Assembly: GCA_034440635.1 (NCBI GenBank)
Contig: JAOTON010001678.1
Span: forward strand, 124,001-188,000
Length of the DNA: 64,000 nucleotides
Reading direction: 5' to 3'
Source of the DNA: Lepas anatifera
Lineage: Eukaryota; Arthropoda; Thecostraca; Lepadidae
The position numbers were made by a program, and so were the translations under genes. The notes under the pieces are model-generated. The model had not been told where the DNA came from and searched no databases. It saw nothing but the letters and a program-made list of their open reading frames with translations. Shown piece by piece: positions 1-12,359 of the stretch (position 1 is its first letter; each line of letters begins with the position of its first letter).

Positions 1-30
1 ACAGGGTTCACGAGGCAGCTAACTAAGTAG

Positions 31-159
31 GTATATATATATATATATATATATATATTTAGTTTAGTTTATTGTCCAATCATCAACGGGCATGAACCAT
101 CCCAACGGCAGATGAAGTCATGGTGATAAAACAGAAAGTCTGTTCCAAGTGAAATGACG

Positions 160-200
<41 letters not shown>

Positions 201-224
201 TATATTATTATTATTATTATTTTA

Positions 225-263
<39 letters not shown>
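31..263. repeat. (TA)n microsatellites
   Basis: Three TA-rich runs (about 31-58, 163-195 and 214-263), with some TTA units, flank the left end of the mariner relic. Confidence 0.95.
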
Positions 264-265
<2 letters not shown>

Positions 266-1235
266 AGTGCAGTCAAAAAGTAAGTTCCGGAACTCTCCAG
301 CGCAAGCATTTATTGTGCCATCAAAACTATTGACAACTCATTCTTCAAAATAACCTTCCCACATTTCCCCACAGCGCTCCCAGCGGCGAACCAGTCCTCC
401 TATGGCCTTGGCGGAGCTTTATTCACTAGCGTGTCTACCATACTGGTGGACTGGTATACTGTTAGTGCACGCGCAGCTTTTTGGGGGCCAGAGAGGTGGC
501 ACACTTCCACTGGAGTGATTGACTTTTGGTCTCTGGGTTAAAGAGAGGAAACCAATCCTCAGCCTCCGTTACTTTCTCATTCAGGAAGGAAGCTCTCGCC
601 TCCTCGTAGGTATCTATCCAGACAATTTTATCGATGGTTTGTCGGACAGTTTTCTGACGCTGTGACATCGCGGGATCCATCTGGAACAATCTTTGGACAT
701 CTTCAGTTTATCGAAAATGATGCTCGATACCATTCCACGACTAATCCCCAATGTTTCAGCGGTCTCGTCCATGGTTCTACTTCTGTCCGCTATTACCAGA
801 TTTTCTATGAGCGTGACACGGTCTGTGTCGCACGGCGTGGTGGGTCTTCCAGCACGTGCATTGTCTGTCACAGTGTTACGACCCTGCTTAAACTCTCTCA
901 CCCTCCTGCGTACTGCACTATCCGAGAAAGCCTGATTCCCTAACACATTCCCCAGCTCTAGATGAATTTTCTGGGCCGATTTGCCCTACAGCGTCAAATA
1001 TCTTATGATGGGGCTTTGCTCGATTCTGGTGGCTTCTGCCATTTTGGGCCAGTCTCTAAAAATCCACTTGATGGAATCTCGATAGTGACCAAACTAAAAG
1101 GCCTAACACTGAAAATAAGATATGTACCTATTAAAGATAAAATTTCAGCCTTCATATTTAGTAAAAAAAGCACGTGCACTTAACCCGTGTGCTAAAAGCA
1201 ATGGCTCTCCGAAACTTACATTTTGACTGCACCTT
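264..1235 (-). mobile_element. mariner-like transposon relic, internally deleted
   Basis: The ends form an inverted repeat: left GTGCAGTCAAAAAGTAAG from 267 and right, reverse-complemented, GTGCAGTCAAAATGTAAG. Both ends are embedded in TATATA, as expected for TA target sites. The element is ~972 bp, shorter than an intact mariner (~1.3 kb). Minus-strand fragments at 614-946 carry an N-terminal helix-turn-helix region (VREFKQGR, AGRPTT, AETLGISRGMVSSI), and 462-689 holds the linker before the catalytic domain. Most of the catalytic domain is missing and the frames are broken. Confidence 0.85.
462..946 (-). pseudogene. mariner transposase remnant
   Basis: Two overlapping minus-strand frames together resemble the DNA-binding half of a SETMAR-type mariner transposase: a first helix-turn-helix region with SDSAVRRRVREFKQGR, then DRSRTMDETAETLGISRG and DKLKMSKDCSRWIPR. 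They continue in another frame to SQSLQWKCATSLAPKKLRV, the conserved stretch before the catalytic core. A frameshift lies around 620-690. No catalytic aspartate triad can be seen, so it cannot be active. Confidence 0.8.
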
Positions 1236-1299
1236 ATATATATATATATACATATATATGTCTATATATATATATGTCTATATATATATATGTCTATAC

Positions 1300-1330
<31 letters not shown>
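1234..1330. repeat. (TA)n/(TATG)n microsatellite
   Basis: TA repeats interrupted by CATATATATG and TGTC units, turning into TATG repeats up to about 1330. They adjoin the right end of the mariner relic. Confidence 0.95.
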
Positions 1331-1332
<2 letters not shown>

Positions 1333-2603
1333 GCATGACCCTCACTTTATTCCTTTACATGCACCATTCCCTTATCACATTCTATCGATACCACCGCCAA
1401 CCGGTCTCTAGATAGTCAGAGACCACTGTGCACGGCCGTCTAACCGTGATTGTCAGACTTTCTGTTTTTAGGCCTAAAAAATTGGTTTGTAAACTGCGAT
1501 GCTCCACCTTTAATCTTCCGGGTGACGCTCTGTTCCTTATAGGTCATTGTTTATTATTATCGTTAGTTTTCAGTAGTCGTGTGCAGTTCAAGATCAGGAC
1601 GTGTAATAATCAGCTTTCGAATTATACCTAATTTGGTGGAACTGGGGCAGTGAGCTACGTTACGACTCATGCCAAACATTGAAAATGGTGAATCCTAGAA
1701 CAATAAGTACTTCTTAGGCAGATGTTGACTTTTCAAGCAAAACTGTCTGAACTGACCAACAGGGGGGGAGCCAGAGCTTTGGTATGGGGGGCACACCAAC
1801 TTTAAGGAGCACCCCGGGACAAAACGGGCACTTCTAAACGTAACCTAAAAACCCACTATATTTTTGTTTTTATCATTTTGTGGGCACTTTTGGTTCAAGG
1901 AAAATGCATATAAAGCATTGACGGAGAAAGACTCGATGAAACCCGAAAAAGAGAAATAAAAAAGTATCACAAAAATGTCATGGAAGTAGCCAAAACACGA
2001 CTGTTTGGGATCAAAAGATTTAAGAACAAATCAGCCTACTCATGCAAGCTCTTAACATCAGAGAAATCAGCGGAGCCTATGATATCTGTCACCATGTGCA
2101 AGCTAAGACATATTGGAGTCGAAAATTCATTTTTATGCCCACTAGTTTTATCGTGACGAGTGAGCCGTGGTTGAACGCGGATTGAGTTCCTCGCTTCCCT
2201 CAATGGCTGTGGGAGGAGTGACATAGTGTCTTTGGAAGAATGAAATTTTTGCTGCAGGAATAATTTGGGAGATACCTTTGGAAGGCGTTTATTAAGCTCC
2301 ATATTCTCAAGGATCAGTCCCAGTTAAGAGTAAAGAAAAGGTGAACAGGCCGGTGGTTTGGATGGGGATGGTGTGATTGGGTTGAAAATTGTGAAAACTA
2401 ATTCTTAATCTAAATTAATTAGTACAAATCCTGGATTAGGGGACTGTGCTCTGAGCTCAGGGGCATACGCTTTCTTATCACCCCTCCTCAGAATCCACCA
2501 GCATAATAAGCAATTTATATAACCAGGGGTGTCAAGGCATCACAAGCCGTTTTAGCGATGCCTCATTCCTCATTAGCTCTGTTTTACAAGGGGAGTTTCT
2601 ATT

Positions 2604-2646
2604 GTGTTATTTTTCCCCATCTATTCAAGATGGGGAAAAATAACAC
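2604..2646. repeat. perfect 19-bp inverted repeat with 5-nt loop
   Basis: GTGTTATTTTTCCCCATCT (2604-2622) is followed by ATTCA and then its exact reverse complement (2628-2646). Neither a transposon nor a gene end explains it. It would form a strong hairpin in DNA or RNA. Confidence 0.95.
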
Positions 2647-2954
2647 GCCTTTCTTGTGTTCTGTTCTGTGTTTGAAACCTCACTTATTGCCTCAATTATG
2701 ACTATACTCATGATGGACATGCCTTCAAAATGACAAGCCCTCAGGCCCTTCATCTCACTCACATGTTCGCATTTAGTACTTATCTTCATTCCTCTGCAGA
2801 CATAAATTATGTCATGGATTAATGCATTGCAATTGACATTTCATTCAAAGAAATGTGCAGTTATTGAATAGTTAATCCCATGAATAAATGTACTGGAATG
2901 TGTGTACTATTAAAGGAAATGTGCATTTTTGTGTACACACTTGGCCACCATTTT

Positions 2955-3130
2955 GAGTCGGAGTCGACTCTGACTCAATGTGTATTTGACTCGGAGTTGA
3001 GTCGACTCACTTCTAAATTTGGGCTGAATCGAGTCGGTTCACCATTTTCAACACAGCGAGTCGAGTCAGAATCAGAGTCAGCCTTTATGCTGTGAGTCAG
3101 AGTTGAGTCAACCAAAAAAATTGAGTCATC
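2955..3130. repeat. cluster of interspersed GAGTC/GACTC pentamers
   Basis: Well over a dozen GAGTC or GACTC words occur in ~175 bp, irregularly spaced and in both orientations, often joined as GAGTCGACTC. It is not a simple tandem repeat. Confidence 0.85.
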
Positions 3131-3489
3131 AACAAGTCTGGCCACAATTTAACTTGACGGTAGGTTTTGGGAGTAGGCCCAAGTCAGTAAGCAACAAACA
3201 AACAAAAGCGTCGTGAGGTGAAACCCGTGGCCCCAAGATACTTTGTTTTGCTATCCAAGGTTCAATGTTTACACTGAAGTTGACTGGTTCTGTTTGAAGT
3301 TGAGAGTTGAAGCACCTTGCTTGAAACCTTGCTTATAAACTAAAAAGGAGTCTCTGCAAAAGAAGGTCGACAGCTTGGGGGGGGCAGGAACATAGTTTTG
3401 CCCCAAGCTTTTCCGTTTGGGGAAATACCTTTCTTCTCCCCCCTGGATTTGCCACTGCGGCTTTTCACCACGCTTTCACCAATCAGCAA

Positions 3490-3625
3490 TCTCACGAATT
3501 CTCTCAAATGTAGCCAAGTAGTGTTTTCTGGCTATGAACAGTTCTCCGGCCACCTCGAAAAAGGTGGGTGGGGGGGAGGGGTTACCTTAGGAACGTAGGA
3601 CCTCCACTGCGCGTGTTAAGCACGG
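3490..3625 (+). repeat. dispersed repeat, copy 1
   Basis: The stretch CTCTCAAATGTAG...GTTCTCCGGCCACCTCGAAAAAGG followed by a G-rich segment is similar to 36550-36680 in the same orientation. No terminal repeats were identified. Confidence 0.6.
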
Positions 3626-4442
3626 CAAAATCCTATTTTCTGAGTTGGTTACCCAGGAATGAAATTCTAAAATCCGAAATGGAAATTCACTGCTGGGTGA
3701 CAACATCCCGTCTCGACAGAAATCTACGAAATCTCATATTTCACTTGCAGCTCTGCATGTCATTAAAGAGGAAACGCGAATTCGACACTTTTGTTCATAT
3801 TCAATAGCATTGACTTATTCACCTGCACTTGCACCAGCACCAACACTCAGTAGCAGACCTGACGTTACTCAGGCAATGTGTAGCGACCTAGTCATGCGTT
3901 CTTAACAACATCAGCACAATGAAATCAAACACATAAGTATGAGTGTTTGACATTACATAGTCAAGACAATGACCGCTCGCATTTGTTACCATTCCGAAAA
4001 CAAGCAGCTCTTGTAAACAAATCTGAAACAAACCGTACAAAAGCTGACATAACTAAAACATACTCAGCTGTACACCTGGGCAACGAGCCCCAACTGAAGC
4101 CCAACACTAGAGCTGGATATTGCAGACAATAAAAAGCCCAGTTGTAGTACAGGTCCAGTGGCCCCTTCGAAAACCGACAAAGTCTAGATTTCCCGGAAAG
4201 TTGTGGAACATGCACCGTTTTAGTCTGATCTTAAAAATGTTGGACTGAATGCTGCAGGGCCAGTTCAGGTAAAAGTGCAATATTTATCTAAAGTTGCACT
4301 TCCAGTCCAGTTAAATCCCGCCCTTGTCAGACCAGCTGCTTCCCAGCTCAGCTCCAGCTCCACCATACCGACACAAGCAGTCATCACAAACCAGCGTCGG
4401 CTATTTACACGCACGGCGTCGGGCCGCCGCTCTTTCCCCACT

Positions 4443-4533
4443 GGCCAGCCCCTCACCAGAGACCGCTGCAGTGACACTCGTATCACACCGGCCAGCCCCT
4501 CGCCAGAGCCCGCTGCGGTGATACTCGCATCAA
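4443..4533. repeat. 47-bp tandem duplication
   Basis: GGCCAGCCCCTCACCAGAG... at 4443 recurs at 4490 as GGCCAGCCCCTCGCCAGAG..., with the following ~25 bp also similar. There are two copies in a GC-rich patch. Confidence 0.85.
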
Positions 4534-7500
4534 GGCACTAGTGCAATCCACTGAATACGAACAGAGCGGCGACAGACCTGTCGCTGTCAGCACACCATGT
4601 GACGCGCGAGCACGCAGCGGATGTGTGGCGACGACAACAATGACCACTCAGCGGCCCACATGCCTCGAGTATCACACATTGTACGGACACAGATCTATTC
4701 ACACGTACATCAGACGCTGGGACAGCCTCACAGAACTCGATCCCGGCACCTGCCTTTGACACATAGCCGCTCCAAAGGAGAGGCGTCAAAGCCAGCGCCA
4801 CTACAGCGCGTCTATGTACACAGCATCCCTCCTGAGCCACAAGCTCTCTCTCAGCCGCACTGCCGGGTACAGAGGACCGGCGCTTATTGTGTAGCATGGA
4901 GTGTGCTCGGTCTTCAAGAGGTGCCGGTCCTTGAGAAGCAAAGTCACGTGACTCGCCCGGGCCACCGCGCACGAAGAGTCTGAACCTCCGCAGAACCGTG
5001 TTCTGGTTTCACTTTTGCGGAGGCAGGCGGTTCACCAATAAAGTCGCACATGTCCTGAGATCTCAGTTGTTCATAGGCTGCCTATTTCTACTTGCTTTTT
5101 GTTCATTTAAGCTGCGTTTTGAATGTTTATTTAGGTCGTTCAGCAGCACCGTTTGGTGATCACGATACCCTATCCCAAAACTATCTCCAATCATTTGCTA
5201 AGATTATTCTATGTAAGTTCATCTCGACCCAAGAAACATAAATAGCTACACTGTTTTTTTTGTTCACCACTCATAAGCACGCAGCCCAAGTCTGTTGTAC
5301 GTTGCCATAAGAACGACCTTCGGAGTCGACAGTTGAAACTTTCGAACTGACGTGCCTTCATACCTGGAATACAGAAAACAAACAAATTAGTAGGAAACAT
5401 TCCGGTATAGTCAACATCACAGGCAGGCACCGACAAATTTGCATACCAGGTACAACCGTTTTACATGTTGACAGGGAGGCGGCTATGACGAGCTTCTGTC
5501 GGCAAATGCCGTGTTATTGCCGCCAACGCAGAGCCCTGCAACAGTATTCCGACCTTTTATGGAGTTTACCGTCGTCACTGGTACCGAAGACCCTCAGGGG
5601 AAATCAGCGTAAACGCTAGTGTTCGCAACCGCCTGAACTTGCGCTGGCACTGGTCCCCCACCAGCTTACGTGACCAGAGCTACTAACACACTGCCTCAAG
5701 TTATCTACTTTGTGTGCACGCTCTTCAGCCGCCATGCCAGAACACAGTGGATGACCGCCTCGCGCGAATGGCGCTGTCTATGTCACGCGCGATTTGCTAC
5801 GACTCCATGACGAAGTGAGATTCGAAGCGACCCTACTCGACTTGTCACGAATTGGGTTAAATCACTCCATTTTCATTCATCATCAGACTGTTTCATTTTT
5901 TCCATTTAACTATTCTACATTCTAATTGTCTAACTGTATATTGCCGCATAACACGACGTAACATGAACCAGATTCACTATTCCACTGATCCGTTTTTTAA
6001 CACCTCTCCCATCATAACGATTACTGTAAGACTCTCAACACAGTTTTTTCGCTATGTTGTATTCTGTTGCCCCTACCCCCCTCACCCCCCCGTACCAAAA
6101 TTAACAGTCCAGCTCCGGCACTTCCGACCCCACACTTATGACGTCAAGCACCGGCACTGCCAGTCAATGCAACCGACTGGTCACACTTGACGTGCCTCCC
6201 AACCAGTTTCGTTGTTTTCATCGTAGTAAGCTCCACCACTCCTTTCAATCATTTCGGCCGGATCTGTCGAACTCGGGTGGAGGTGAACAGGTGGAATATT
6301 TTTATCTCGACGGCCTCCAGTCTGTACGACCCCGGCGTGGCTGTGTGACCTCGCTCCGCACCACACCACCGTCTGATGGCTGGCAGCTGAGTTGACGGGA
6401 CAGCCGTCTCTCCCACACCCTTTCTGGCAGCGACGAGTCGACACGTTCAATTATTCACCGGTCCACCCGTTTCCACCTTCTCCGCTGCGGTCGAGCGCAG
6501 GTCCCGAAGGCCCGATAATGAGGGGCCAGCCGGCGTCGACGCGATGGCAGCACCGTTCCCTGCGGCGGCCGAGGCGCGCGTCGCTCGGCCGTCCACGTTC
6601 ATTCTGGTAGAAGGGCAGGTAGTTGGGTGGGAACGGGCCCGTTTACGGAGCAGCGTGGGGCTGGCAGCGCCGCTGGCGACGCCTCTGGGAGCGGCCGTCA
6701 GGCGTCACGTGGTCGCCTCGTCGTCCGTCGCTTTGTCTCGTAAATTCGGCGACACGATTAAACTTGTGTTAACAGCACCCAGAGGTGCTGTGGTCACTCT
6801 GCTGGTGGCGCTGCTCTCCGCTGCCGACCCGCTCCCACCAGAGCTTTTACGCTCACGCAAGGGGACGCCGAGCGGCGAGGTTTTCTGGACTGCGCAGTGC
6901 TCGTGATTTATTTATCACGCTAGACTCGGGAAACACAGGATTTTTGTGTTAACGCACCAAAATGCAGCATGTCTTTGGTACATAAAGCATGGTAACTGCC
7001 CAATTGCCCATTGACCGGGTTGTTGTATTTTATGGGATTGATATCTAGAGAAATTTGTGTAGCGAATAGTACGCAAACTTTACTATGCTGTAGATTTGTT
7101 CAGACTTGTTCTAACTTGGATCCAGCAAACCCCGTCCCTGGTTTGGAAACGTGTTTGGAGGCTGGTTTGAACTGGTTTGGAAAGGCATGTTCTCGTGATG
7201 CCATTAACCTATAACTACTTCAAAAGAAAGTCTACTTCCGTAACCAATCAAAACCAGTGTAACGCCTAAGGGGAAAACTACACTGGCACCTGAAATAGGA
7301 AAAATAAATTTAAGATCAAAGTGGACGTACCTTCCATGCAACGGACCCCTAAGAACGTGACATCGTCATTTTCTGCATGATATTCACAATCGAGAATCTA
7401 TTTCGCAGGTCTTTAAAGCCAAATTTCCAATGAAATCTGAATGCAGCTCATAATGTGGGTAACATTTTGTCTACAGGCAAAATATCGTTTTACTTTCATA

Positions 7501-9153
7501 TCTTAAGTTTTTGAATTTTGGAATATACTTTCTAAAGAACAAAGTTCATACTAAGGCTTCAAATCGACAATAGGGCGCTGGGATAACAGTCTTCCGCTGT
7601 ACCAGCGTTTCCGCTTACGATTCTAAGTTCTCGGTCGTAGCGACTTGGCATACATAAAAAGGTTCCGACGGCTGAGGAAATTCCATCGGTTTTATCTTGA
7701 TTTCTCATGAAAGCTTTTAGAGTTGCTCATTTTTATTGATTTTGATGTGTTGACTTAATTTTGAATTCTCATCAGGCAAATTAACACTGTCTGGCTTATA
7801 CTCTCGTCAGGGCAGGCACGATCCTCTCCAAATTGCTTGTATTTGCATTTGTGGGCAGTACAGTACATGAACATGGATGCAATTTGAATCCCTAATACCC
7901 ATGATCGCGCATCAATAGGTTGGGAAATACGCACTCCGGTTTTGAATAAAAAATTTCAAACTTTTCGTTAGTATTTTATCTATATACAGTTTTTGAGGAA
8001 AAATATTAAGCACGGCACAGCATACTGTGTGTCAATTGACTCTGCACCATGTGACGAATTATTTTGTGGTTACCACAGATAGTTTGGCAGCAATCAGTAA
8101 GAATAAAATTCAGGGTCACATCCCCTGCTCTCGAGAAGCTGCCTCCCTTAATGGTAAATGCGCGTGCCCACACGGTTTGGTGTACATCGCATAGCCAAGA
8201 TTCATACAATTTGAGAATAACATTCACAGAATAGCATCTGCCCGAGGCATGTTTGCATTTTCCCGAAAATTCCAACCATTCATCATTAAAGGGACGTGCA
8301 CGTGCGCACGTGACGTATTACTCTAGCACTGACCAGTGCAGTCCATTCATTTTGTTCGCGCAAATATGCATACCGAAATTCAACCTAATTGGTCAATAAT
8401 TTCTGAGACATCGAACTGGGGTGTGCACGGCACACGTGGATTAGGATCTTAAATGTACCCAGTGCTATTTTTCCCGAAAATATGTTTCAAATTTCATTCC
8501 GATCGGATTCGTAGTTTCTGAATTACAGAGCGAGGGTGAACTTTGATCAGCTCTTTCCCGTGCATCTGCGCATGAACAGTTTGACTCCGGATTTAATTGG
8601 CATTTATCTCTTAATTCAAACCATTGATGCTCGCTGCACATTCAGAAAAGCTGAAACCAAGCTATGGATTGAAGCACGTTTTAGCACGTGCCACAAGCTT
8701 CGTCACTACCCCACTCATCTCTGATATGTTCAGTGAGTGATCGAATTGATCAGGCTATGACATGGCGAAGACCCCATCTAGGCATCTTACACCTTTTCAG
8801 AAATATAGGTTTTTCATAAGGTCTGTTCACAGCGTTTTGGTACGTCGAAAATCGCATGTGAGGGCTATTCAAATACATGACGGAATAATCGGTTTTTCTA
8901 TATATGTTAGCAAAACACGTCAGTCACCTTTCAATTGGATACTTGCACTTCGCATGGTAACAGATCACTACATCCTTCAGTCACTACACGATCTGTCAAC
9001 ACAGGCTAATCGATGTTCCACCCACCCCCTCCCCCTGCACGCTCAAAAACCATTCCTTTTCCAAATCATATTAACCAAATCAGACGGGTCCAGTTTGTCA
9101 GTGTTCGGGTTTTCTTAAATACTAAGGTTGCTTTTTAACTCCGGTTGAACTTT

Positions 9154-10371
9154 TCAATCTGCCCATTTTTTGTTGCACTTTGAATATTTTTCCATTTTGA
9201 AACTTTTGATAATGATTTTCATAAAAGTATCGACTCTGATTTGACCGCCACTGAAATATTGATTAGCAATATATTGCTTAGCACTCAAAACGATCAAGTT
9301 AACGACATCCAAGGTCGACAGAGATCCAAAAATTACATTATTGACGTTGGGAATGAATCTGTGGGGGGCGGAAAGTGTTTTATTCATTTTCAAAGCCATT
9401 ATAACCTAAAAGTTTTGAACATCACCGCATTCCAAGAAAAGATGCTGCATTGTTTTAACTTCGCCACAGTTGTTACAAAACGGGTCAGGGACAACATTTC
9501 TAAAACACAAGTAACGTCTGGTAGGAAAATATCTGTGTATCAGTCTAAACTGAAGAGATTGAAGCTTTGCTGACTTTGTTATTTTGAAAAGCATTTTAAA
9601 GATTCTACGCCAATATTTCCCAAAATTAGTTCCTTCAGCCTGCCATTTTCTTTGGGCATTAGGGGTTATGTCTTCCAGGCATCGAATGGAAAAGAACTTT
9701 GGCTTTATATGTTTGAAATTAATATATTTCCCTCCTATTTTGATCAAATATCCTACCACCCGTTCTTCTGATTTCAACGCTGCAGTTCCCGTTATCAGCG
9801 TTCTCCACTCACGTGGAATCGCTTGATTCCAGGAATAATAGGTCAGAGGATCATCTCTTACCGCTGGATAACGTTCTTTAAATTGCTCAAAACTAAGGTA
9901 ACGCCCTTGGTGATCAAAAAGGTCGCCAATCAAATTCAAACTTTTTTCATATACCCTACGGCAGAACAGAGATTGTCCTCCCACATTTATTGCTGAATTA
10001 TTCCAAAGAAACTGTTTTCGCACGTCTTTTCCGTCCTGTGGCTCTTTAATAGGCAAAACTTCCTTTAGCCATTTCAACATTTCCTTGTAATATAATGCTA
10101 TATCTTGAGATCTAATCCATTTATCTCCGTAGTTCATGTGCAGTATGTGCCCACACTGGACTTTCAACCTAAACTGTAAAATTTTAGAACATGGTGCATC
10201 AGTGTTGGATATGATTTTCCCCATCCACGATACGCGCAGCGCTTTGTAAAGATTTACTACATTGGGTACTTTCAGGCCCCCATTTTCGATAGTTTGATAG
10301 AGAGCAGCCCTCGCAACTTTCGGTGGGCGTCCTCTCCATATAAACTTCATAATCTTACTTTGGATTACCAC
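9154..10371 (-). pseudogene. LINE ORF2 C-terminal part
   Basis: The frame 10371-9406 starts FIWRGRPPKVARAALYQ and ends with FCNNCGEVKTMQHLFLEC, a CCHC-like motif found in L1/Tx1 ORF2 proteins. The frame 9399-9154 (NVNNVIFGSLSTLDVVNLIVLSAK, split here by a frameshift near 9400) is the expected extreme C-terminus. The 3' end of the element is about 9130. Confidence 0.85.
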
Positions 10372-10550
10372 TTAGTGCTTTATCAATTCGCACAGCCGAA
10401 ATAATATATATCAACTGGGAGACCAGCAAAGATTTTGCGGTTGTTATTTTATCCTTCAAAGATAGGTCTCTCTGTGATCATTGGTTCAAAGTATTTTTTA
10501 TTCTGGTATGAACGCCACGCATATTTTCATCCTCGCACTTATATATACCA

Positions 10551-11261
10551 CTAAACTCTACCCCAAGTACTTTGGCGTGTACAATCGGCGCTTGTCCGCA
10601 AATCAACCGTTGGGAACTCTTCTCTTTGCCTAACCACGTAAAATGACTTAAAATGACCTTTTGACAGGTTAAGTTGCAGCCCAGAAACTACTCCGAAATC
10701 TTGAATGACTTTTAGTGCCTCGTTGCCTGAATTTACATATTTCTGAAAAAGGGTCGTGTCATCAATATACTGAGATATATTAACCTCTTCCCCAGATATT
10801 ACAATTCCTTTAATGGATGGTGTGTTGCGGATTTTAATGACGAGTATTTCAACCACTAGACAAAAAGTAATGCTGAGGCTGGACACCCTTGTTGGAGACC
10901 CCTTGAAGGTTTGAACCATTGGGATGTAATAGCCGTTGTTAACGACCGTTAACTCTGTATCTGTATGCAATATCTTCACCCATTCAATGAAATTTGGTCC
11001 AAAATTGAATTTCGCTAGGACATCATGAATGAATTTGTGCTCGACGGTATTAAAAGCGTTTTGAAAATCAAGAGCCATCAATATCCCGCTCAATTGATCG
11101 GTTTCACAGTACTCTATAACATCTGCAATTGTTCGAATATTCATACCAATGTATCTTCCGCGTATAGAACCTGTTTGGTCTGGTGCCACTAACTTATCTA
11201 TAACCGTCACTATTCTGTTCGCCAGAACCTTAGCTGCTTTCTTGTACACAATGTCAAGCAA
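10551..11261 (-). pseudogene. LINE reverse transcriptase core
   Basis: The RT motifs are DQTGSIRGRYIGMNIRTI, GILMALDFQNAFNTVEH (first aspartate) and SQYIDDTTLF, the family's YADD-type box with A changed to I. The RQG-PLSP motif region is garbled (KGSPTRVSSLSI), pointing to compensating indels. These changes and the frame breaks suggest an inactive copy. Confidence 0.9.
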
Positions 11262-11372
11262 ACATATCGCGCGCGCTCATTCTTAATTAACTTTTGATCT
11301 CCCTATATCGGAATCAATGTTATCACCCCTCTTCGTTGGGTGACGAAAAACTGCTTATTCTCTTTCACTTGT

Positions 11373-12086
11373 CTAAGGTAACTCATGAAAATTTTTTTCC
11401 AAATGTGGCCAGAAAAACTGTATAAATTCTTTCAAAAAATCTGAAACGGATGGGGATTTGTTATTCATCATTGCATTCAATGCGACTTTACATTCTGCAC
11501 TAGTGAATGGTTCTTCACAAATATTTTTATCATCTTGACTGAGCCGGGGACATTCTATTTGACCCAGATATTCCTCAACCAATGATTCATCGTTACCATT
11601 TTGACATTTGACACTCCCAGAATACAGCTTGTCGAAGTAGGTATTGCAAAACTTTAAGGTATCCTTGTTCCCTGTTATAAGCTGATTGTCATCAGATTGG
11701 AGTACCTTAATTTTCTTTTTGGCACATCGAACTTTATTTATATTTAAGAAATAGCCCGTAGGCTTTTCGCCCTCTTCAATCCATCTCGCTCCTGAATAAA
11801 TCATTGCCCGTTTGCCCTTTTCTTGTTCTATATCATTAACCAAGCTTTTGAGCTCCTGATACCCCTCTAATAATTCGACGCTTGTTTGCGAGTTCATCTT
11901 AGCTTCACATTCCTCTGGAAGTCTTAGAAACTTTGAATTTTGATATCGCTTCTGTTTGTTTATTTCTTTCCATCTTTTCATGCTCATGACTCTAATTTTA
12001 CTTAGAAGTATCTCTAATGTTAACCCCCAATCGGAAATCTCAGAGTAAACTTCGCATCTTGTGGATGCTTTTTCCATTTCTGCCAT
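11373..12086 (-). pseudogene. LINE ORF2 region between endonuclease and RT
   Basis: A 237-residue open stretch contains GARWIEEGEKPTGYFLN and the spacing before the RT typical of Tx1/L1 ORF2, ending with ALNAMMNNKSPSVSDFLKEF, where the family has NKSPG-DG. It is separated from the RT frame by a break near 11270-11370. Confidence 0.85.
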
Positions 12087-12359
12087 TGCTAAATTGACAA
12101 ATGGCTCATCTCAGAGAAGATCGTTACGGAAACGGAAGAGCCCCGGCCCACGCTCAGAGGTGAAAATTTATATTTCTGTCGCTAATAGCGAATGATCACT
12201 AAATATTGACGGCTTAATATCTATACCTTTCATGACATGGTTGTCTGTTAAATGTTTGCTTGCTATTATATAATCAATTCTAGATTGCTGCAATGGGTTG
12301 AGTCGCCTCGAAGTGTACCTCACCAAGTTAGGATTTTTGTCTCGCCAAATATATATTAA

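Larger units (their letters stand above)
1331..9129. other. 3'-flanking region without recognisable gene
   Basis: I see no convincing exon here. There are GC- and CpG-rich patches at about 4300-4990 and 6190-6900 with overlapping open frames on both strands but no family signature. There is a perfect hairpin at 2604-2646, a GAGTC/GACTC-rich patch at 2955-3130, a 47-bp duplication at 4443, and a dispersed repeat at 3490-3625 shared with 36.5 kb. GC patches could be regulatory or the edge of a neighbouring gene. Confidence 0.4.

Noticed and set aside
4538..4983. 144- and 120-codon overlapping frames in a CpG-rich patch
   Set aside because: Both strands are open because of base composition; no domain or conserved motif seen.
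6138..6906. GC-rich patch with several open frames
   Set aside because: No family signature or splice-consistent exon; could be a CpG-rich regulatory region, but the sequence alone does not show it.
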